From Clostridiales bacterium (GTDB lineage: Bacteria; Bacillota; Clostridia; Oscillospirales; CAG-272), in assembly GCA_003523225.1 (NCBI GenBank), contig DPGK01000029.1, positions 129,175 to 193,174 of the forward strand: a stretch of DNA of 64,000 nucleotides. Reading direction: 5' to 3'. Shown here piece by piece: positions 17,294-26,201 of the stretch (position 1 is its first letter; each line of letters begins with the position of its first letter). The notes below the pieces were generated by a model. That model was not told the origin of the DNA and ran no database searches. It worked only from the letters and a program-made list of their open reading frames with translations. The translations under genes and the position numbers were made by a program.

Positions 17294-19716
17294 AACAGGA
17301 CGAAACTCATATGAGCAAGAACAACGAAACAGAAGCTATCAGCAAAAAAACTGCGGCGGATGAAAACGTCGTAAACGACGAAAACGTCGTAAACGACGTA
17401 AACGTCGCAAATATAACTCCGGCAGACGCAAAGCCTGCTCCTGCAGTTTTTACCGGAGAAATGGACGACGCCGGTCTTGGTGAACACAAGCATTCTATCC
17501 CCGGCGAAGCAGGACCGGAACGGCTTTACGGAATACTGCGCGCCGCGGGAAATGGGAAAAATTACGATATTCCGAAGATCAAAAAAGCCTATGAATATGC
17601 CGCGCGTATGCATGAGGGGCAGCTCCGCGACAGCGGGGAGCCTTATATTTCGCATCCGCTTGCCGTTGCCGAGATAGTAGCCGGACTGGGGCTGGATACC
17701 GATTCGATCTGCGCCGCGCTTTTGCATGACACGGTCGAGGACTGTGCCGATAAGACAAGTCTTGGCGAGATATCAAAGCAGTTCGGTCCGACTGTGGCAA
17801 TGCTTGTTGACGGGCTTACAAAGATCGTGGCTCTTACCGTTGAGGACAAGGAAGAGGAGCATATTGAGAATCTGCGCAAGATGCTTCTTGCCATGTCCAA
17901 GGATATACGCGTAATATTCATAAAGCTCTGCGACCGCCTGCACAATATGCGCACGCTTAGCGCAAAATCAGAGAAGAAACAGCGAACGATAGCTCTTGAG
18001 ACGATGCAGGTCTATGCTCCGCTGGCACATAGGCTCGGTATGCAGAGGGTCAAGCAGGATCTTGAAAATCTCGGTCTGTTTTATCTTGACCCGATAGGAT
18101 ATGCCGAGGTAAAGAACGATATTGAGAAAAAATACGGTCAGAACCAGAATTTCATAGAGAACATCCGCGCGGCGGTCGATGCAAAGCTGAGGGAATACAA
18201 TATTGATTTTGTCCTTGAGGGAAGGATCAAAACGGTATACAGCATATACCGCAAGATGTATAACCAGAACAAGAGCTTTGACGAGATCTACGACTTTTAC
18301 GCACTGCGTATCATTGTGGGGACCGAGCTTGAGTGTTACACTGTTCTCGGTATAATTCATGAGATGTTCAACTCGATGCCCGGCAGGTTCAAGGACTATA
18401 TCTCTACGCCGAAGCCGAATATGTACCGCTCGCTTCACACGACCGTTATCGGACGGGACGGTATTCCGTTTGAGGTTCAGATAAGGACCCGCGAGATGCA
18501 TGAGATCGCCGAATACGGTGTTGCTGCACACTGGAAATACAAGAGCGGTGAAAAATCCAAGGCGGACATTGACCACAAGCTCGAATGGATAGCAAGACTT
18601 ATCGAGACCGAGGACGGTACCCGCGACCCGGATGAGTTCATGCAGGCGCTTAAAACCGACGTCTTTCATGAGGAGACGTACGTTTTCACTCCCAAGGGAG
18701 ACGTTATCGCGCTGCCCTACGGCTCAACGGTCATAGATTTTGCCTATGCGATCCACTCCGCCGTCGGAAACAAAATGACGGGCGCGAAGATAAACGGCAT
18801 GATAGTGCCTATTGACCGTGTGCCGCAGAACGGCGAGATAGTTGAAATAATCACCTCCTCCGCCTCAAAGGGACCAAGCCGCGACTGGCTGAAGATAGTA
18901 AAGACCAGCGAGGCGCGCACAAAGATACGCCAGTGGTTCAAAAAGGAAAAGAGGGCGGACAACATCGTTGTGGGACGCGCGGCACTTGAAGCCGAGCTGA
19001 AGAGATACGGACGTTCCTTTACCGACGCGCAGTTTTGCGAGGTGTGCTCCGCCGTCGGTGCGCGCACCGGATTTGCCACCAACGACGACCTTTTCAATAC
19101 AATAGGCTATGGCGGACTGTCGGTATCAAAGCTGGCAGTCAAGCTGCGCGATGAATTTGACCGCGTAGTCAAGCCGGAGGAGACTCCGCCTCCGATTACC
19201 GAGGCGGCGCAGGTCCAGATCTCAAAAGCACCTAAGAACGTCAAGACCAACAGCGGTGTTATCGTTGACGGAGAGGTGGGGTGCGAGGTCAAGTTTGCAC
19301 GCTGCTGCAACCCGCTGCCCGGAGACCCGATAATAGGATTTATCACAAAAGGTCACGGCATTTCAATACACAAGCGGGATTGCCCCAACGTTATCGAGGG
19401 TATGCACAATCTTGAAAACGCCGACCGCTGGATACCCGCAAAATGGGAAAAGGGCGCGGGCGAGGTGGGCGCAGGAGTATATGAGGCGCAGGTTCAGATC
19501 CACGCATACAGCACTATAACCCTTATTGCCGATATTACCAGCGCGCTTGCCGAGATGAAGGTCTCGATCCTTCAGATCAACTCGCAGAAGCGGGCTGACG
19601 ACACAATGCTTATCGGCGTCAAGGTGGCATGTAAGAATATCGACCATTATAATTCCATTGTCTCGCGCCTGCGTGCGCTTGCAAATGTTATCGACGTAAC
19701 GCGCGGGTATGTCTGA
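17290..19716 (+). CDS. relA: Bifunctional (p)ppGpp synthase/hydrolase
   Basis: An 808-aa Rel enzyme that makes and degrades the stringent-response alarmone. In order it has: a non-conserved Asn/Val/Asp-rich N-terminal extension (about 1-80) holding a short tandem repeat; the HD hydrolase domain with ALLHDTVED near residue 145; the synthetase domain with KPNMYRSLHTTVIG near 374; a TGS domain at about 457-515; a Cys/His-rich zinc-finger-like part (ARCCNPLPGDPI); and a C-terminal ACT domain from about 734. The ATG at 17290 overlaps the recJ stop. A second ATG at 17311 has an AGGA 10 bases before it and would give 801 aa. The longer frame from 17260 lies inside recJ and has no support. Confidence 0.93.
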   Translation: MKQDETHMSKNNETEAISKKTAADENVVNDENVVNDVNVANITPADAKPAPAVFTGEMDDAGLGEHKHSIPGEAGPERLYGILRAAGNGKNYDIPKIKKAYEYAARMHEGQLRDSGEPYISHPLAVAEIVAGLGLDTDSICAALLHDTVEDCADKTSLGEISKQFGPTVAMLVDGLTKIVALTVEDKEEEHIENLRKMLLAMSKDIRVIFIKLCDRLHNMRTLSAKSEKKQRTIALETMQVYAPLAHRLGMQRVKQDLENLGLFYLDPIGYAEVKNDIEKKYGQNQNFIENIRAAVDAKLREYNIDFVLEGRIKTVYSIYRKMYNQNKSFDEIYDFYALRIIVGTELECYTVLGIIHEMFNSMPGRFKDYISTPKPNMYRSLHTTVIGRDGIPFEVQIRTREMHEIAEYGVAAHWKYKSGEKSKADIDHKLEWIARLIETEDGTRDPDEFMQALKTDVFHEETYVFTPKGDVIALPYGSTVIDFAYAIHSAVGNKMTGAKINGMIVPIDRVPQNGEIVEIITSSASKGPSRDWLKIVKTSEARTKIRQWFKKEKRADNIVVGRAALEAELKRYGRSFTDAQFCEVCSAVGARTGFATNDDLFNTIGYGGLSVSKLAVKLRDEFDRVVKPEETPPPITEAAQVQISKAPKNVKTNSGVIVDGEVGCEVKFARCCNPLPGDPIIGFITKGHGISIHKRDCPNVIEGMHNLENADRWIPAKWEKGAGEVGAGVYEAQVQIHAYSTITLIADITSALAEMKVSILQINSQKRADDTMLIGVKVACKNIDHYNSIVSRLRALANVIDVTRGYV
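17362..17412 (+). repeat. 18-bp tandem repeat in the relA N-terminal coding region
   Basis: The 18-base unit gaaaacgtcgtaaacgac occurs twice in perfect tandem (17362-17379, 17380-17397). A degenerate partial copy follows to 17412. It encodes the peptide repeat ENVVND. It is in frame, so copy-number change would keep relA open. Confidence 0.9.
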
Positions 19717-19720
19717 TAAC

Positions 19721-19737
19721 TGCTGTCGCAGACAGCA
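19721..19737 (+). other. Short hairpin in the relA-dtd gap
   Basis: TGCTGTC, three-base loop, GACAGCA: a perfect 7-base stem just after the relA stop codon. It has no T tract, so it looks like an mRNA end-stabilising or processing hairpin rather than a terminator. Confidence 0.5.
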
Positions 19738-19807
19738 CATGAATGTACGTTTAAGTTAAAAGTTAAAAAATGCAGAAAGCGCCGCCCCGGCGGCAGGGAG
19801 AGCCAAC

Positions 19808-20272
19808 ATGATTGCGGTTTTACAGCGTGTTTCCTCAGCGTCAGTCGAAACTGACGGAAGAATATGCGGCAGATGCGGCAGAGGTCTGCTGATCCTTCTC
19901 GGAGTAGCCGTAGGCGACGGTATTGCCGATGCCGATGCGCTTGCCGAAAAAATATCCAAGCTGAGAATCTTTGAGGACGGTACAGGCAGGATGAACCGCT
20001 CGGTGATCGATGTCGGCGGCGGTGCGCTGGTGGTTTCAAACTTTACCCTGCTTGCCGATTACCGTCACGGCAACAGACCCGGTTTTACTGGTGCGGCGGC
20101 GCCGGATGAAGCGCGTCGGCTTTACGAGTATTTCTCGGCGAAGCTTGCGTCTTGCGGGATTCCGGTGGGTAACGGCGTTTTCGGCGCCGATATGCAGGTC
20201 ACTCTCTGCAACGACGGACCGGTTACTATGACTCTTGACAGCACTGTATTGCTCGGAAAGGCGGGACATTGA
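19808..20272 (+). CDS. dtd: D-aminoacyl-tRNA deacylase
   Basis: A 154-aa enzyme that removes D-amino acids mischarged onto tRNA. The family landmarks are MIAVLQRVSSASV, the EKISKLRIFEDGTGRMN block, VVSNFTLLADYRHGNRPGF and the gly-cis-Pro motif NDGPVT near the end. The usual SQFT motif reads SNFT here. The gene lies directly downstream of relA, a common pairing in Firmicutes, and is followed after 3 bases by hemZ. Confidence 0.93.
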   Translation: MIAVLQRVSSASVETDGRICGRCGRGLLILLGVAVGDGIADADALAEKISKLRIFEDGTGRMNRSVIDVGGGALVVSNFTLLADYRHGNRPGFTGAAAPDEARRLYEYFSAKLASCGIPVGNGVFGADMQVTLCNDGPVTMTLDSTVLLGKAGH

Positions 20273-20275
20273 TCT

Positions 20276-21763
20276 ATGATTATTCATCTTGAGGGAAACC
20301 TGAACCGGTACTATGTTCAGACGCTTTGTATGATATTCTTCCCCGGGGAGAAATTCTCTGAGGGAGAGATACCGTCTCCGGACAAGCCCGAACTGTGGGT
20401 CAGCCTTACAAAAAACGAAAACGGCTACTCGGCGTCGGCTCGCGCCGTGCTGGGTGAGCGCTCGGCTGAGGCGGAAAAGGAGCAGGAGCAGGACGGCACA
20501 ATGACAGATGAGCGCTGCTCAAAGCTCGCTGTCGGCGGAGCGGTGATAGGCGCGCTCGGCTCGTTGCTTGAATACCGCCCGTCATGGGGAATGCTGACCG
20601 GAGTGCGCCCGTCAAAGGTCGCCACCGAGATGCTTTCCGCCGGAATGAGCAAAACTAAGGTCAAAAAAACGCTGACGAGCCAGTATATGACCTTCCCCAA
20701 AAAAGCGGCTCTTGCCACCGATGTGGCGCTCAATGAGCAGAAGATCATCGGTACTCCGAACGTGGCGGATTGCTCTATATACATATCCATTCCGTTCTGC
20801 CCGACCCGCTGCGCATACTGTTCGTTTGTTTCATATACCTCAAAACGGCTGCTGTCGCTGATCCCCGAATATGTTGACAGACTTTGCGGGGATATCCGCG
20901 AGGTCATGAGCGCCGCACGTCGGTTGGGGCTCAGGATAAAGACAGTTTATGTGGGCGGCGGGACGCCGACGGTGCTGAGTCCCGATCAGATATCCCGGCT
21001 GCTTTCCACAATAAATGAGTGCGTGGACGTTGGCTCGCTTGAGGAATTCACATTTGAGGCGGGAAGACCGGACACAATAACCCCCGAAAAGCTGAGGGCG
21101 GCGGCGCAGCTCGGCGTCACACGCATGAGCGTCAATCCGCAGACTCTCTGCCCGGAGGTACTGGCGGGGATAGGAAGAACGCATACGGTGGAGGATTTTT
21201 ACCGCGCTTATTCCGACGCGCGTGAGTCGGGAATCCCGTGTATCAACGCCGACCTGATCGCAGGTCTGCCCGGAGATACCTTTACGCGCTTTTCGGCAAC
21301 CGTGGACGGGATCCTTGCCCTGAGACCCGAGAACATCACCGTTCACACCTTCTGCGTCAAAAATGCGGCGGAGCTGAAGCAGACTGCCGGAATCTACTCT
21401 ATGCGCGGCGGGGATGTGGGCAAGTGCGTGGATTATTCGCAGATAAAGTCACAGCAGGCGGGATATGTCCCATACTATATGTACCGCCAGAAGAATACCG
21501 TGGGAAATTACGAAAACGTCGGGTTTGCCCTCCCCGGATATGAGGGAAGGTATAACATCTACATGATGGAGGAGGTCCACACCATTCTTGCGGTAGGAGC
21601 GGGGGCTGTTACCAAGCTCGTGCGCCTGCACCCGGCGGACGGTACACGGCCTGTGATACGTCGGCTGTTCAATCCAAAGTATCCGTTTGAATATCTGCGT
21701 GAAAACAAATGCGCAGAGCTGCGCCGGGGGATTGAGGACTTTTTCGCGGAATATCCGCTTTGA
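20276..21763 (+). CDS. hemZ: Oxygen-independent coproporphyrinogen III oxidase-like HemZ
   Basis: A 495-aa radical-SAM protein. The iron-sulfur ligating C-x3-C-x2-C is C175-P-T-R-C179-A-Y-C182, followed by the SAM-binding VYVGGGTPTVL. About 165 N-terminal residues precede the radical-SAM core, as in HemZ of Bacillus and Clostridia, whereas HemN starts closer to the motif. It is expected to act in anaerobic haem or related tetrapyrrole formation, though the exact substrate of HemZ-type proteins is not settled. It is spaced 3 bases from dtd. Confidence 0.85.
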   Translation: MIIHLEGNLNRYYVQTLCMIFFPGEKFSEGEIPSPDKPELWVSLTKNENGYSASARAVLGERSAEAEKEQEQDGTMTDERCSKLAVGGAVIGALGSLLEYRPSWGMLTGVRPSKVATEMLSAGMSKTKVKKTLTSQYMTFPKKAALATDVALNEQKIIGTPNVADCSIYISIPFCPTRCAYCSFVSYTSKRLLSLIPEYVDRLCGDIREVMSAARRLGLRIKTVYVGGGTPTVLSPDQISRLLSTINECVDVGSLEEFTFEAGRPDTITPEKLRAAAQLGVTRMSVNPQTLCPEVLAGIGRTHTVEDFYRAYSDARESGIPCINADLIAGLPGDTFTRFSATVDGILALRPENITVHTFCVKNAAELKQTAGIYSMRGGDVGKCVDYSQIKSQQAGYVPYYMYRQKNTVGNYENVGFALPGYEGRYNIYMMEEVHTILAVGAGAVTKLVRLHPADGTRPVIRRLFNPKYPFEYLRENKCAELRRGIEDFFAEYPL

Positions 21764-21881
21764 TCCTGCGCTCACAGCGACGGGATAAAAGCTCAAAATA
21801 ATATAATAATGTAATTTGTCTTGTCCGCGCTCATATAATTGAATGGTTGAGCCGCAAGGTGTGCGGCACGGGAGGTTTTAA

Positions 21882-23561
21882 GTGAGCAGGTATGAGCTGA
21901 GCGGAAATACAGCAGTAAAAAAAGCCGGAAAGCGTTATATGGGAGGAATGCTGATCCTTTCGGTTTCCACCCTTTTATGCAAGGTCATAGGTCTGCTTTT
22001 CAAGATCCCGATGCTGAGAATAATAGGCATCGAGGGGATGGCGTATTTTTCTTCTGCCTACCATATTTATATGCTGCTGCTCACAATGTCAACGGCGGGG
22101 CTTCCGGTCGCGCTTTCAATGATGACGGCAAAAAGCGCGGCGCGCGGCGACCGTTCCGAGGTAAGCCGCATCTGGCAGGTGTCGCTCTCCCTGCTTTTGC
22201 CGCTCGGCGTTATAGGAACTGCGGTGCTTTACTTCGGGGCAGGATATTTTGCGGAATGGATAAGCATCCCGGGGTCTGAATACGCCATAAAAGCAATTTC
22301 TCCCACCCTGTTTTTTATCTGCGTGTCAAGCGCGGCGAGAGGATATTTTCAGGGGCATGAGATAATGACCCCCACGGCGCTCTCCCAGCTTATAGAATCG
22401 CTCTCAAAGCTGCTGCTTGGAATGGGCTTTGCATATGTGGCAATAAACCGCGGAGTGGATTCTCCTCATGTTGCAGCCGCGGCAATTTTGGGGCTTACCG
22501 TAGGAGTTGCCGGCGGGGCTTTGTATCTTACGCTCAGAAAGCTGGTCTTCCCGCAAACGCGGGCATACCGCAGTCTGTACACTGCCGCTTCCGACCCTGC
22601 GCCGCGTCGCACGCTGGCGGCACAGATGATAAAGATCGCGTTTCCCGTCACAATAAGCGCCTCCGTTACCAGCCTTGCAGGTCTTGCCGATACGGCGATG
22701 ATCACCTCACGGCTCACCGGGAGCGGTCTGGCATATGATACCGCGTTGGCACTGTACAGCGCCTACTCAAATCTTGCCGTGCCGCTTTATAACCTTCCTA
22801 CGGCGCTTATAACTCCGGTCGCCATGTCGCTGGTCCCCGCACTTTCCGCGGCAGTCGCCGCGGGGGAGGATAAGACCGCGGCGGAGGTGCTTCGCACGGC
22901 ATTCAAGGTCACGCTGTGCGCGGCGATCCCGGCGTCACTGGGGCTTGCAGTGTTTGCACGTCCGGTGCTTGCGATGATATATCCCGCCGAGAGCGGGTCG
23001 GTGGCGGCGGCAGCCCCGCTGCTTTCGGTGCTTGCGTCGTCGGTCGTGTTTTCCTGCATCATCACCGTGACCAATGCGGCGCTTCAGTCATACTCTCATC
23101 CGTCAATGCCCATCGTGTCTATTGCGGCGGGGACTCTTGTCAAGGTGCTGTCGGAATATCTGCTTGTCGGTTCTACGGTCGGAATTTACGGCGCGCCTCT
23201 CAGCACGCTGCTTTGCAGTGTGACTGTGGTGCTTATAAACCTGATATTTATGCACAAATACACTCCCGCACAGGGAATTTTCCGTATCGGAGCTGTCCTG
23301 CGTCCGCTCGCTGCCTCGGTGGTGGCGATAGCGGCGGCAATTGCTGTCTTTGTTGGCGCAACGGGACTCGGCGCGGGGAACACCGTATCACTTCTCGCGG
23401 CGATAGCGGCGGCGGTGCTGATCTATGCCGTTGCGGCGCTGAAGCTGAGCGCTGTCACGGCGGAGGATATAGAAATGCTGCCGTTTGGCGAGAAGGCGGC
23501 AAAGCTGCTCGGAAGGGTCGGGATGTTCCGCCCGATCCGCCGCAGCAGACGCGGAAAATAA
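21882..23561 (+). CDS. spoVB: Stage V sporulation protein B-like flippase
   Basis: A 559-aa polytopic membrane protein of the MOP/polysaccharide exporter superfamily with about 14 hydrophobic segments. It begins at GTG after a GGGAGG site. Early signature residues GMLILSVSTLLCKVIGLLFK and later PTALITPVAMSLVPALS match SpoVB/MurJ-type transporters. SpoVB is needed for spore cortex formation in Bacillus, presumably by moving a lipid-linked precursor. Its position between hemZ and mazG-rqcP-yabP matches the common clostridial spoVB-mazG-yabP order. A CATATAAT box at 21832-21839 could be a sigma-E type -10 element, but the -35 is unclear. Confidence 0.87.
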   Translation: MSRYELSGNTAVKKAGKRYMGGMLILSVSTLLCKVIGLLFKIPMLRIIGIEGMAYFSSAYHIYMLLLTMSTAGLPVALSMMTAKSAARGDRSEVSRIWQVSLSLLLPLGVIGTAVLYFGAGYFAEWISIPGSEYAIKAISPTLFFICVSSAARGYFQGHEIMTPTALSQLIESLSKLLLGMGFAYVAINRGVDSPHVAAAAILGLTVGVAGGALYLTLRKLVFPQTRAYRSLYTAASDPAPRRTLAAQMIKIAFPVTISASVTSLAGLADTAMITSRLTGSGLAYDTALALYSAYSNLAVPLYNLPTALITPVAMSLVPALSAAVAAGEDKTAAEVLRTAFKVTLCAAIPASLGLAVFARPVLAMIYPAESGSVAAAAPLLSVLASSVVFSCIITVTNAALQSYSHPSMPIVSIAAGTLVKVLSEYLLVGSTVGIYGAPLSTLLCSVTVVLINLIFMHKYTPAQGIFRIGAVLRPLAASVVAIAAAIAVFVGATGLGAGNTVSLLAAIAAAVLIYAVAALKLSAVTAEDIEMLPFGEKAAKLLGRVGMFRPIRRSRRGK

Positions 23562-23659
23562 ACCGTGAGGGACGGAAATTATATTATTTTCGGTTTTGTA
23601 TGGCTTTTCGGCATCAATTCCGGGTGGAATGTCAAAACTGACAGAAAGGAATCATAAAA

Positions 23660-24478
23660 ATGAATCAGAAGGAAAAAATCGAATATATAGTCGGCAAAGG
23701 AGGAGGCAGCTATACCTTTGACGACCTTTGCCTGATACTTGAGATACTCCGCGGTGAGGGCGGATGTCCGTGGGATCGCGAGCAGACGCACGAGAGCATC
23801 CGGGCAAGTCTTATTGAGGAGACATATGAGGTAATTGAGGCGATAGATACCAATGACCCGAAGCTGATGCGCGAGGAGCTGGGAGACGTGCTGCTTCAGG
23901 TGGTGTTTCACTCTCAGATCGCCGCAGAGGCGGGGGAGTTTAATATTTCCGGTGTGGCAAACGATATCTGTGAAAAGCTGGTGCATCGCCACCCGCACGT
24001 CTTCGGCAGCGTAAAAGCGGACACCTCCGACGAGGTGCTGAAAAATTGGGAGGTCATAAAGAGTCACGAGAAGCACCGAGATACCGTGACCTCAAAGCTG
24101 CGCGCTATTCCTTTGGCGCTTCCGGCGCTTATGCGCGCGCAGAAGGTTGGAAAAAAGGCGGATTTCTTTGATTTTGACAGCGCCGATGCGGTGCTTGAGA
24201 AGCTTAAGGAGGAAGCCGCCGAGGTTTCCGAGGCGGCGGCATCGGAGGATCCTGCCGCCGTTGAGGAGGAGCTTGGCGACCTGCTTCTGACCGTTACAAG
24301 CCTTGCCCGCAAGCTCGGTGTTGACAGCGAGCGGGCGCTCAGCCGCGCAACGGACAAGTTCATTGATCGCTTTGAGCGTGTGGAGCAGGAGGCTGAGGCA
24401 ATGGGAAAGCATCCATCTGAGCTTTCAATGACCGAGCTTGACACGATATGGGATCGCATCAAGCACGAAAAAATGTGA
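23660..24478 (+). CDS. mazG: Nucleoside triphosphate pyrophosphohydrolase MazG
   Basis: A 272-aa protein with two MazG domains. The first has CPWDREQTHESIR and EELGDVLLQVVFHS (about 35-100); the second has EEELGDLLLTVTSLAR (about 195-220). Each holds the EExxD-type magnesium motif. It hydrolyses NTPs or dNTPs to monophosphates, for house-cleaning or lowering of (p)ppGpp levels. It follows spoVB in the sporulation/translation-quality cluster and has an AAAGGAA ribosome site. Confidence 0.92.
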   Translation: MNQKEKIEYIVGKGGGSYTFDDLCLILEILRGEGGCPWDREQTHESIRASLIEETYEVIEAIDTNDPKLMREELGDVLLQVVFHSQIAAEAGEFNISGVANDICEKLVHRHPHVFGSVKADTSDEVLKNWEVIKSHEKHRDTVTSKLRAIPLALPALMRAQKVGKKADFFDFDSADAVLEKLKEEAAEVSEAAASEDPAAVEEELGDLLLTVTSLARKLGVDSERALSRATDKFIDRFERVEQEAEAMGKHPSELSMTELDTIWDRIKHEKM

Positions 24479-24515
24479 ACATTTTGTAAATTGTGATCGC
24501 TTGAGCGCTGCAATA

Positions 24516-24544
24516 TTGCAATCCGCACAGAAAAAATGTATAAT
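24516..24544 (+). promoter_or_regulatory. Sigma-A promoter of rqcP
   Basis: TTGCAA (24516-24521), 17 bases, TATAAT (24539-24544). It gives rqcP and the genes behind it a vegetative promoter separate from mazG. Confidence 0.75.
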
Positions 24545-24549
24545 GAAAC

Positions 24550-24568
24550 TTACCTTACGGTAAGGTAA
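24550..24568. promoter_or_regulatory. Near-perfect palindrome at the rqcP transcription start
   Basis: A 9-base arm (24550-24558, TTACCTTAC), one central G, and its exact reverse complement (24560-24568). It lies 6 bases after the -10 box and 11 before the rqcP start codon. It may be an operator, or a leader hairpin that holds the AAGG at 24562-24565. Confidence 0.6.
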
Positions 24569-24579
24569 ACAGTAAAAAA

Positions 24580-24825
24580 ATGAGACTTGACAAATTTCTT
24601 AAGGTCTCGCGTGTGATAAAGCGGCGTACGGTTGCCAACGACGCCTGCGACGCGGGGCATATATCCGTTAACGGAAAAGTGGCAAAGGCATCATACGACG
24701 TCAAAGAGGGCGACGAGGTGACGGTGTCCTTCGGACAGCGGCAGCTTGTGTTCCGCGTGCTCAATGTGCGCGAGCACGTCGGCAAAGCGGACGCCTCGGA
24801 TATGTATGAGATAATCAGTCAGTGA
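24580..24825 (+). CDS. rqcP: Ribosome quality control S4-domain protein RqcP
   Basis: An 81-aa S4-domain RNA-binding protein of the Hsp15/YabO type (MRLDKFLKVSRVIKRRT, then GHISVNGKVAKASYDVKEGD). RqcP helps RqcH add alanine tails to stalled nascent chains on 50S subunits. The order mazG-rqcP-yabP-yabQ-divIC is conserved in Firmicutes and supports the name. The ribosome site is poor: AAGG sits about 14 bases upstream, inside the palindrome. Confidence 0.9.
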   Translation: MRLDKFLKVSRVIKRRTVANDACDAGHISVNGKVAKASYDVKEGDEVTVSFGQRQLVFRVLNVREHVGKADASDMYEIISQ

Positions 24826-24836
24826 CCCGCTCCGCG

Positions 24837-24865
24837 TCATAAATCGCATATCTCCCGCATATGCT
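24837..24865 (+). promoter_or_regulatory. Possible sigma-E promoter of yabP
   Basis: TCATAAAT (24837-24844), 13 bases, CATATGCT (24858-24865) partly matches the sporulation sigma-E pattern with a CATA-type -10. yabP is under sigma-E in Bacillus subtilis, which makes the position plausible. The match is weak. Confidence 0.3.
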
Positions 24866-24903
24866 GTGTCAGGGACAAGTATATGTATAAAGGGAGGATC
24901 CTT

Positions 24904-25233
24904 ATGAATAACGGAACAGGATATCAGGGAAGCGGGGAAAAGTCCGGAGAGCCTGAAAAGGGAAAGAAGCAGACGGAGCATGAGTTTTCGGTGCGAGGGC
25001 GCAGGACGATGCAGATATGCGGGGTCAGCGAGGTGATCAGCTTTGACGAGAACAGCGTGGTTGCCGGCACCGCCTGCGGAGAGATGACAGTTGAGGGTTC
25101 GGGACTTCACATCGGTGCGCTTGATATTGACCGCGGCTTTCTTTCGCTTGACGGAGATATAAGCGGAATTTATTATCTTGAAGACCCACATCTTGGCTCG
25201 GGACGCAAGAAGCGCGGGCTTTTCGGGCGCTGA
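24904..25233 (+). CDS. yabP: Sporulation protein YabP
   Basis: A 109-aa YabP/YqfC-family protein with the core EFSVRGRRTMQICGVSEVIS, then VVAGTACGEMTVEG and LDIDRGFLSLDGDISG. It is made in the mother cell and needed for efficient sporulation. The start at 24904 follows a strong AGGGAGG site (24891-24897); the earlier in-frame ATG at 24883 lies before that site. yabQ follows after 16 bases. Confidence 0.88.
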   Translation: MNNGTGYQGSGEKSGEPEKGKKQTEHEFSVRGRRTMQICGVSEVISFDENSVVAGTACGEMTVEGSGLHIGALDIDRGFLSLDGDISGIYYLEDPHLGSGRKKRGLFGR

Positions 25234-25249
25234 GCCGCAGGGGATCCCA

Positions 25250-25864
25250 ATGGAGGTCATGGAAATCTCCCCTGCCGCACAGGCGGAGATGCTGCTTGTT
25301 TCCGCTGTTGTCGGCGCGGTCGCCGGAGTCGTATTTGACCTGCTTCGGGTATTCCGCACTGCCGCAGTCGGCGGATATGAGCGCCCGGCTTATTACGAAA
25401 GGGCGCTGCCTCTTGTCGGAGTGTTGAACGAGGGCGTGCTGCGGCGGCGAGCCGCGGGTGTATTGCTGGCTCTGGCTGATATTATCTTTCCGGTCGCCTG
25501 GGCGGCGGCGATGCTTTGCGTGTTCTTTGTTGCCGATGACGGTATCTTCCGGCTTTCCGGGCTAATTGCCGGGGCGCTGGGCTTTATGCTGTGGCGCAAG
25601 ACACTGGGCAGACCCTTCCGGGCGTGCGGGAATATCATTGTCTATGCTATCCGCGCGGCGGTGGCTTATATCTGTTTTCCGGCGGTTTTTGCGATGCGGC
25701 TCATATTCCGCGGCGTCAAGGCGGCGGCGACGGCGCTGTCCCGCTTGCTGCGGGAAAGAAAAATACGTAAATTTGATGCGCGTGAGCGCGAAAGACTTAT
25801 GCGGCTTGCCGCCGAAGGCTTTGGTGCAGGCGGCGTGTTTGAATCCGGAGACCGAACGAAATAA
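25250..25864 (+). CDS. yabQ: Spore cortex protein YabQ
   Basis: A 204-aa membrane protein. The N-terminal part AEMLLVSAVVGAVAGVVFD is a transmembrane helix followed by LLRVFR, the start of the YabQ family. Three further hydrophobic segments lie at about 78-100, 105-122 and 132-155, ahead of a basic C-terminal tail. YabQ is required for cortex formation in Bacillus. The chosen ATG follows AGGGGAT by 7 bases; the longer reading begins inside yabP. Confidence 0.85.
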   Translation: MEVMEISPAAQAEMLLVSAVVGAVAGVVFDLLRVFRTAAVGGYERPAYYERALPLVGVLNEGVLRRRAAGVLLALADIIFPVAWAAAMLCVFFVADDGIFRLSGLIAGALGFMLWRKTLGRPFRACGNIIVYAIRAAVAYICFPAVFAMRLIFRGVKAAATALSRLLRERKIRKFDARERERLMRLAAEGFGAGGVFESGDRTK

Positions 25865-25880
25865 AAAGGAATTTTCAAAA

Positions 25881-26198
25881 ATGAACGACGGCAGAAATTA
25901 TTACGGTAAAATAACACTCGGCAAGGCGGGCTTTTTTGTGAAGATCGCAATTTTTGCCGTGGTGGTATGTATTCTTGTCAGTTCTTTGAGTTTGCTTATT
26001 GAATATAACCGTCTCTCAGCCGATAAGGCTGAGCTTGAGGAAAAGATATCCGACGCCGAGGTGCGCGTGGCGGAGCTGAAGTATGAGCTTGATGCGCCTA
26101 TGGATGAGGAATACATTCTGAGGGTCGCACGCAAAAAGCTCGGTCTTGTGCTTCCGGAGGAGATAATTTATTACACAGACATTGAGACGGGTAACTGA
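25881..26198 (+). CDS. divIC: Septum formation initiator DivIC/FtsB-like
   Basis: A 105-aa bitopic division protein. One transmembrane helix (about 16-36) is followed by a coiled coil (LSADKAELEEKISDAEVR) and the conserved VARKKLGLVLPEEIIY segment of DivIC/FtsB. It would link FtsL and FtsQ/DivIB in the divisome. The start at 25881 follows AAAGGA by 10 bases. Position after yabQ is the standard Firmicutes order. Confidence 0.88.
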   Translation: MNDGRNYYGKITLGKAGFFVKIAIFAVVVCILVSSLSLLIEYNRLSADKAELEEKISDAEVRVAELKYELDAPMDEEYILRVARKKLGLVLPEEIIYYTDIETGN

Positions 26199-26201
26199 CA
26201 G

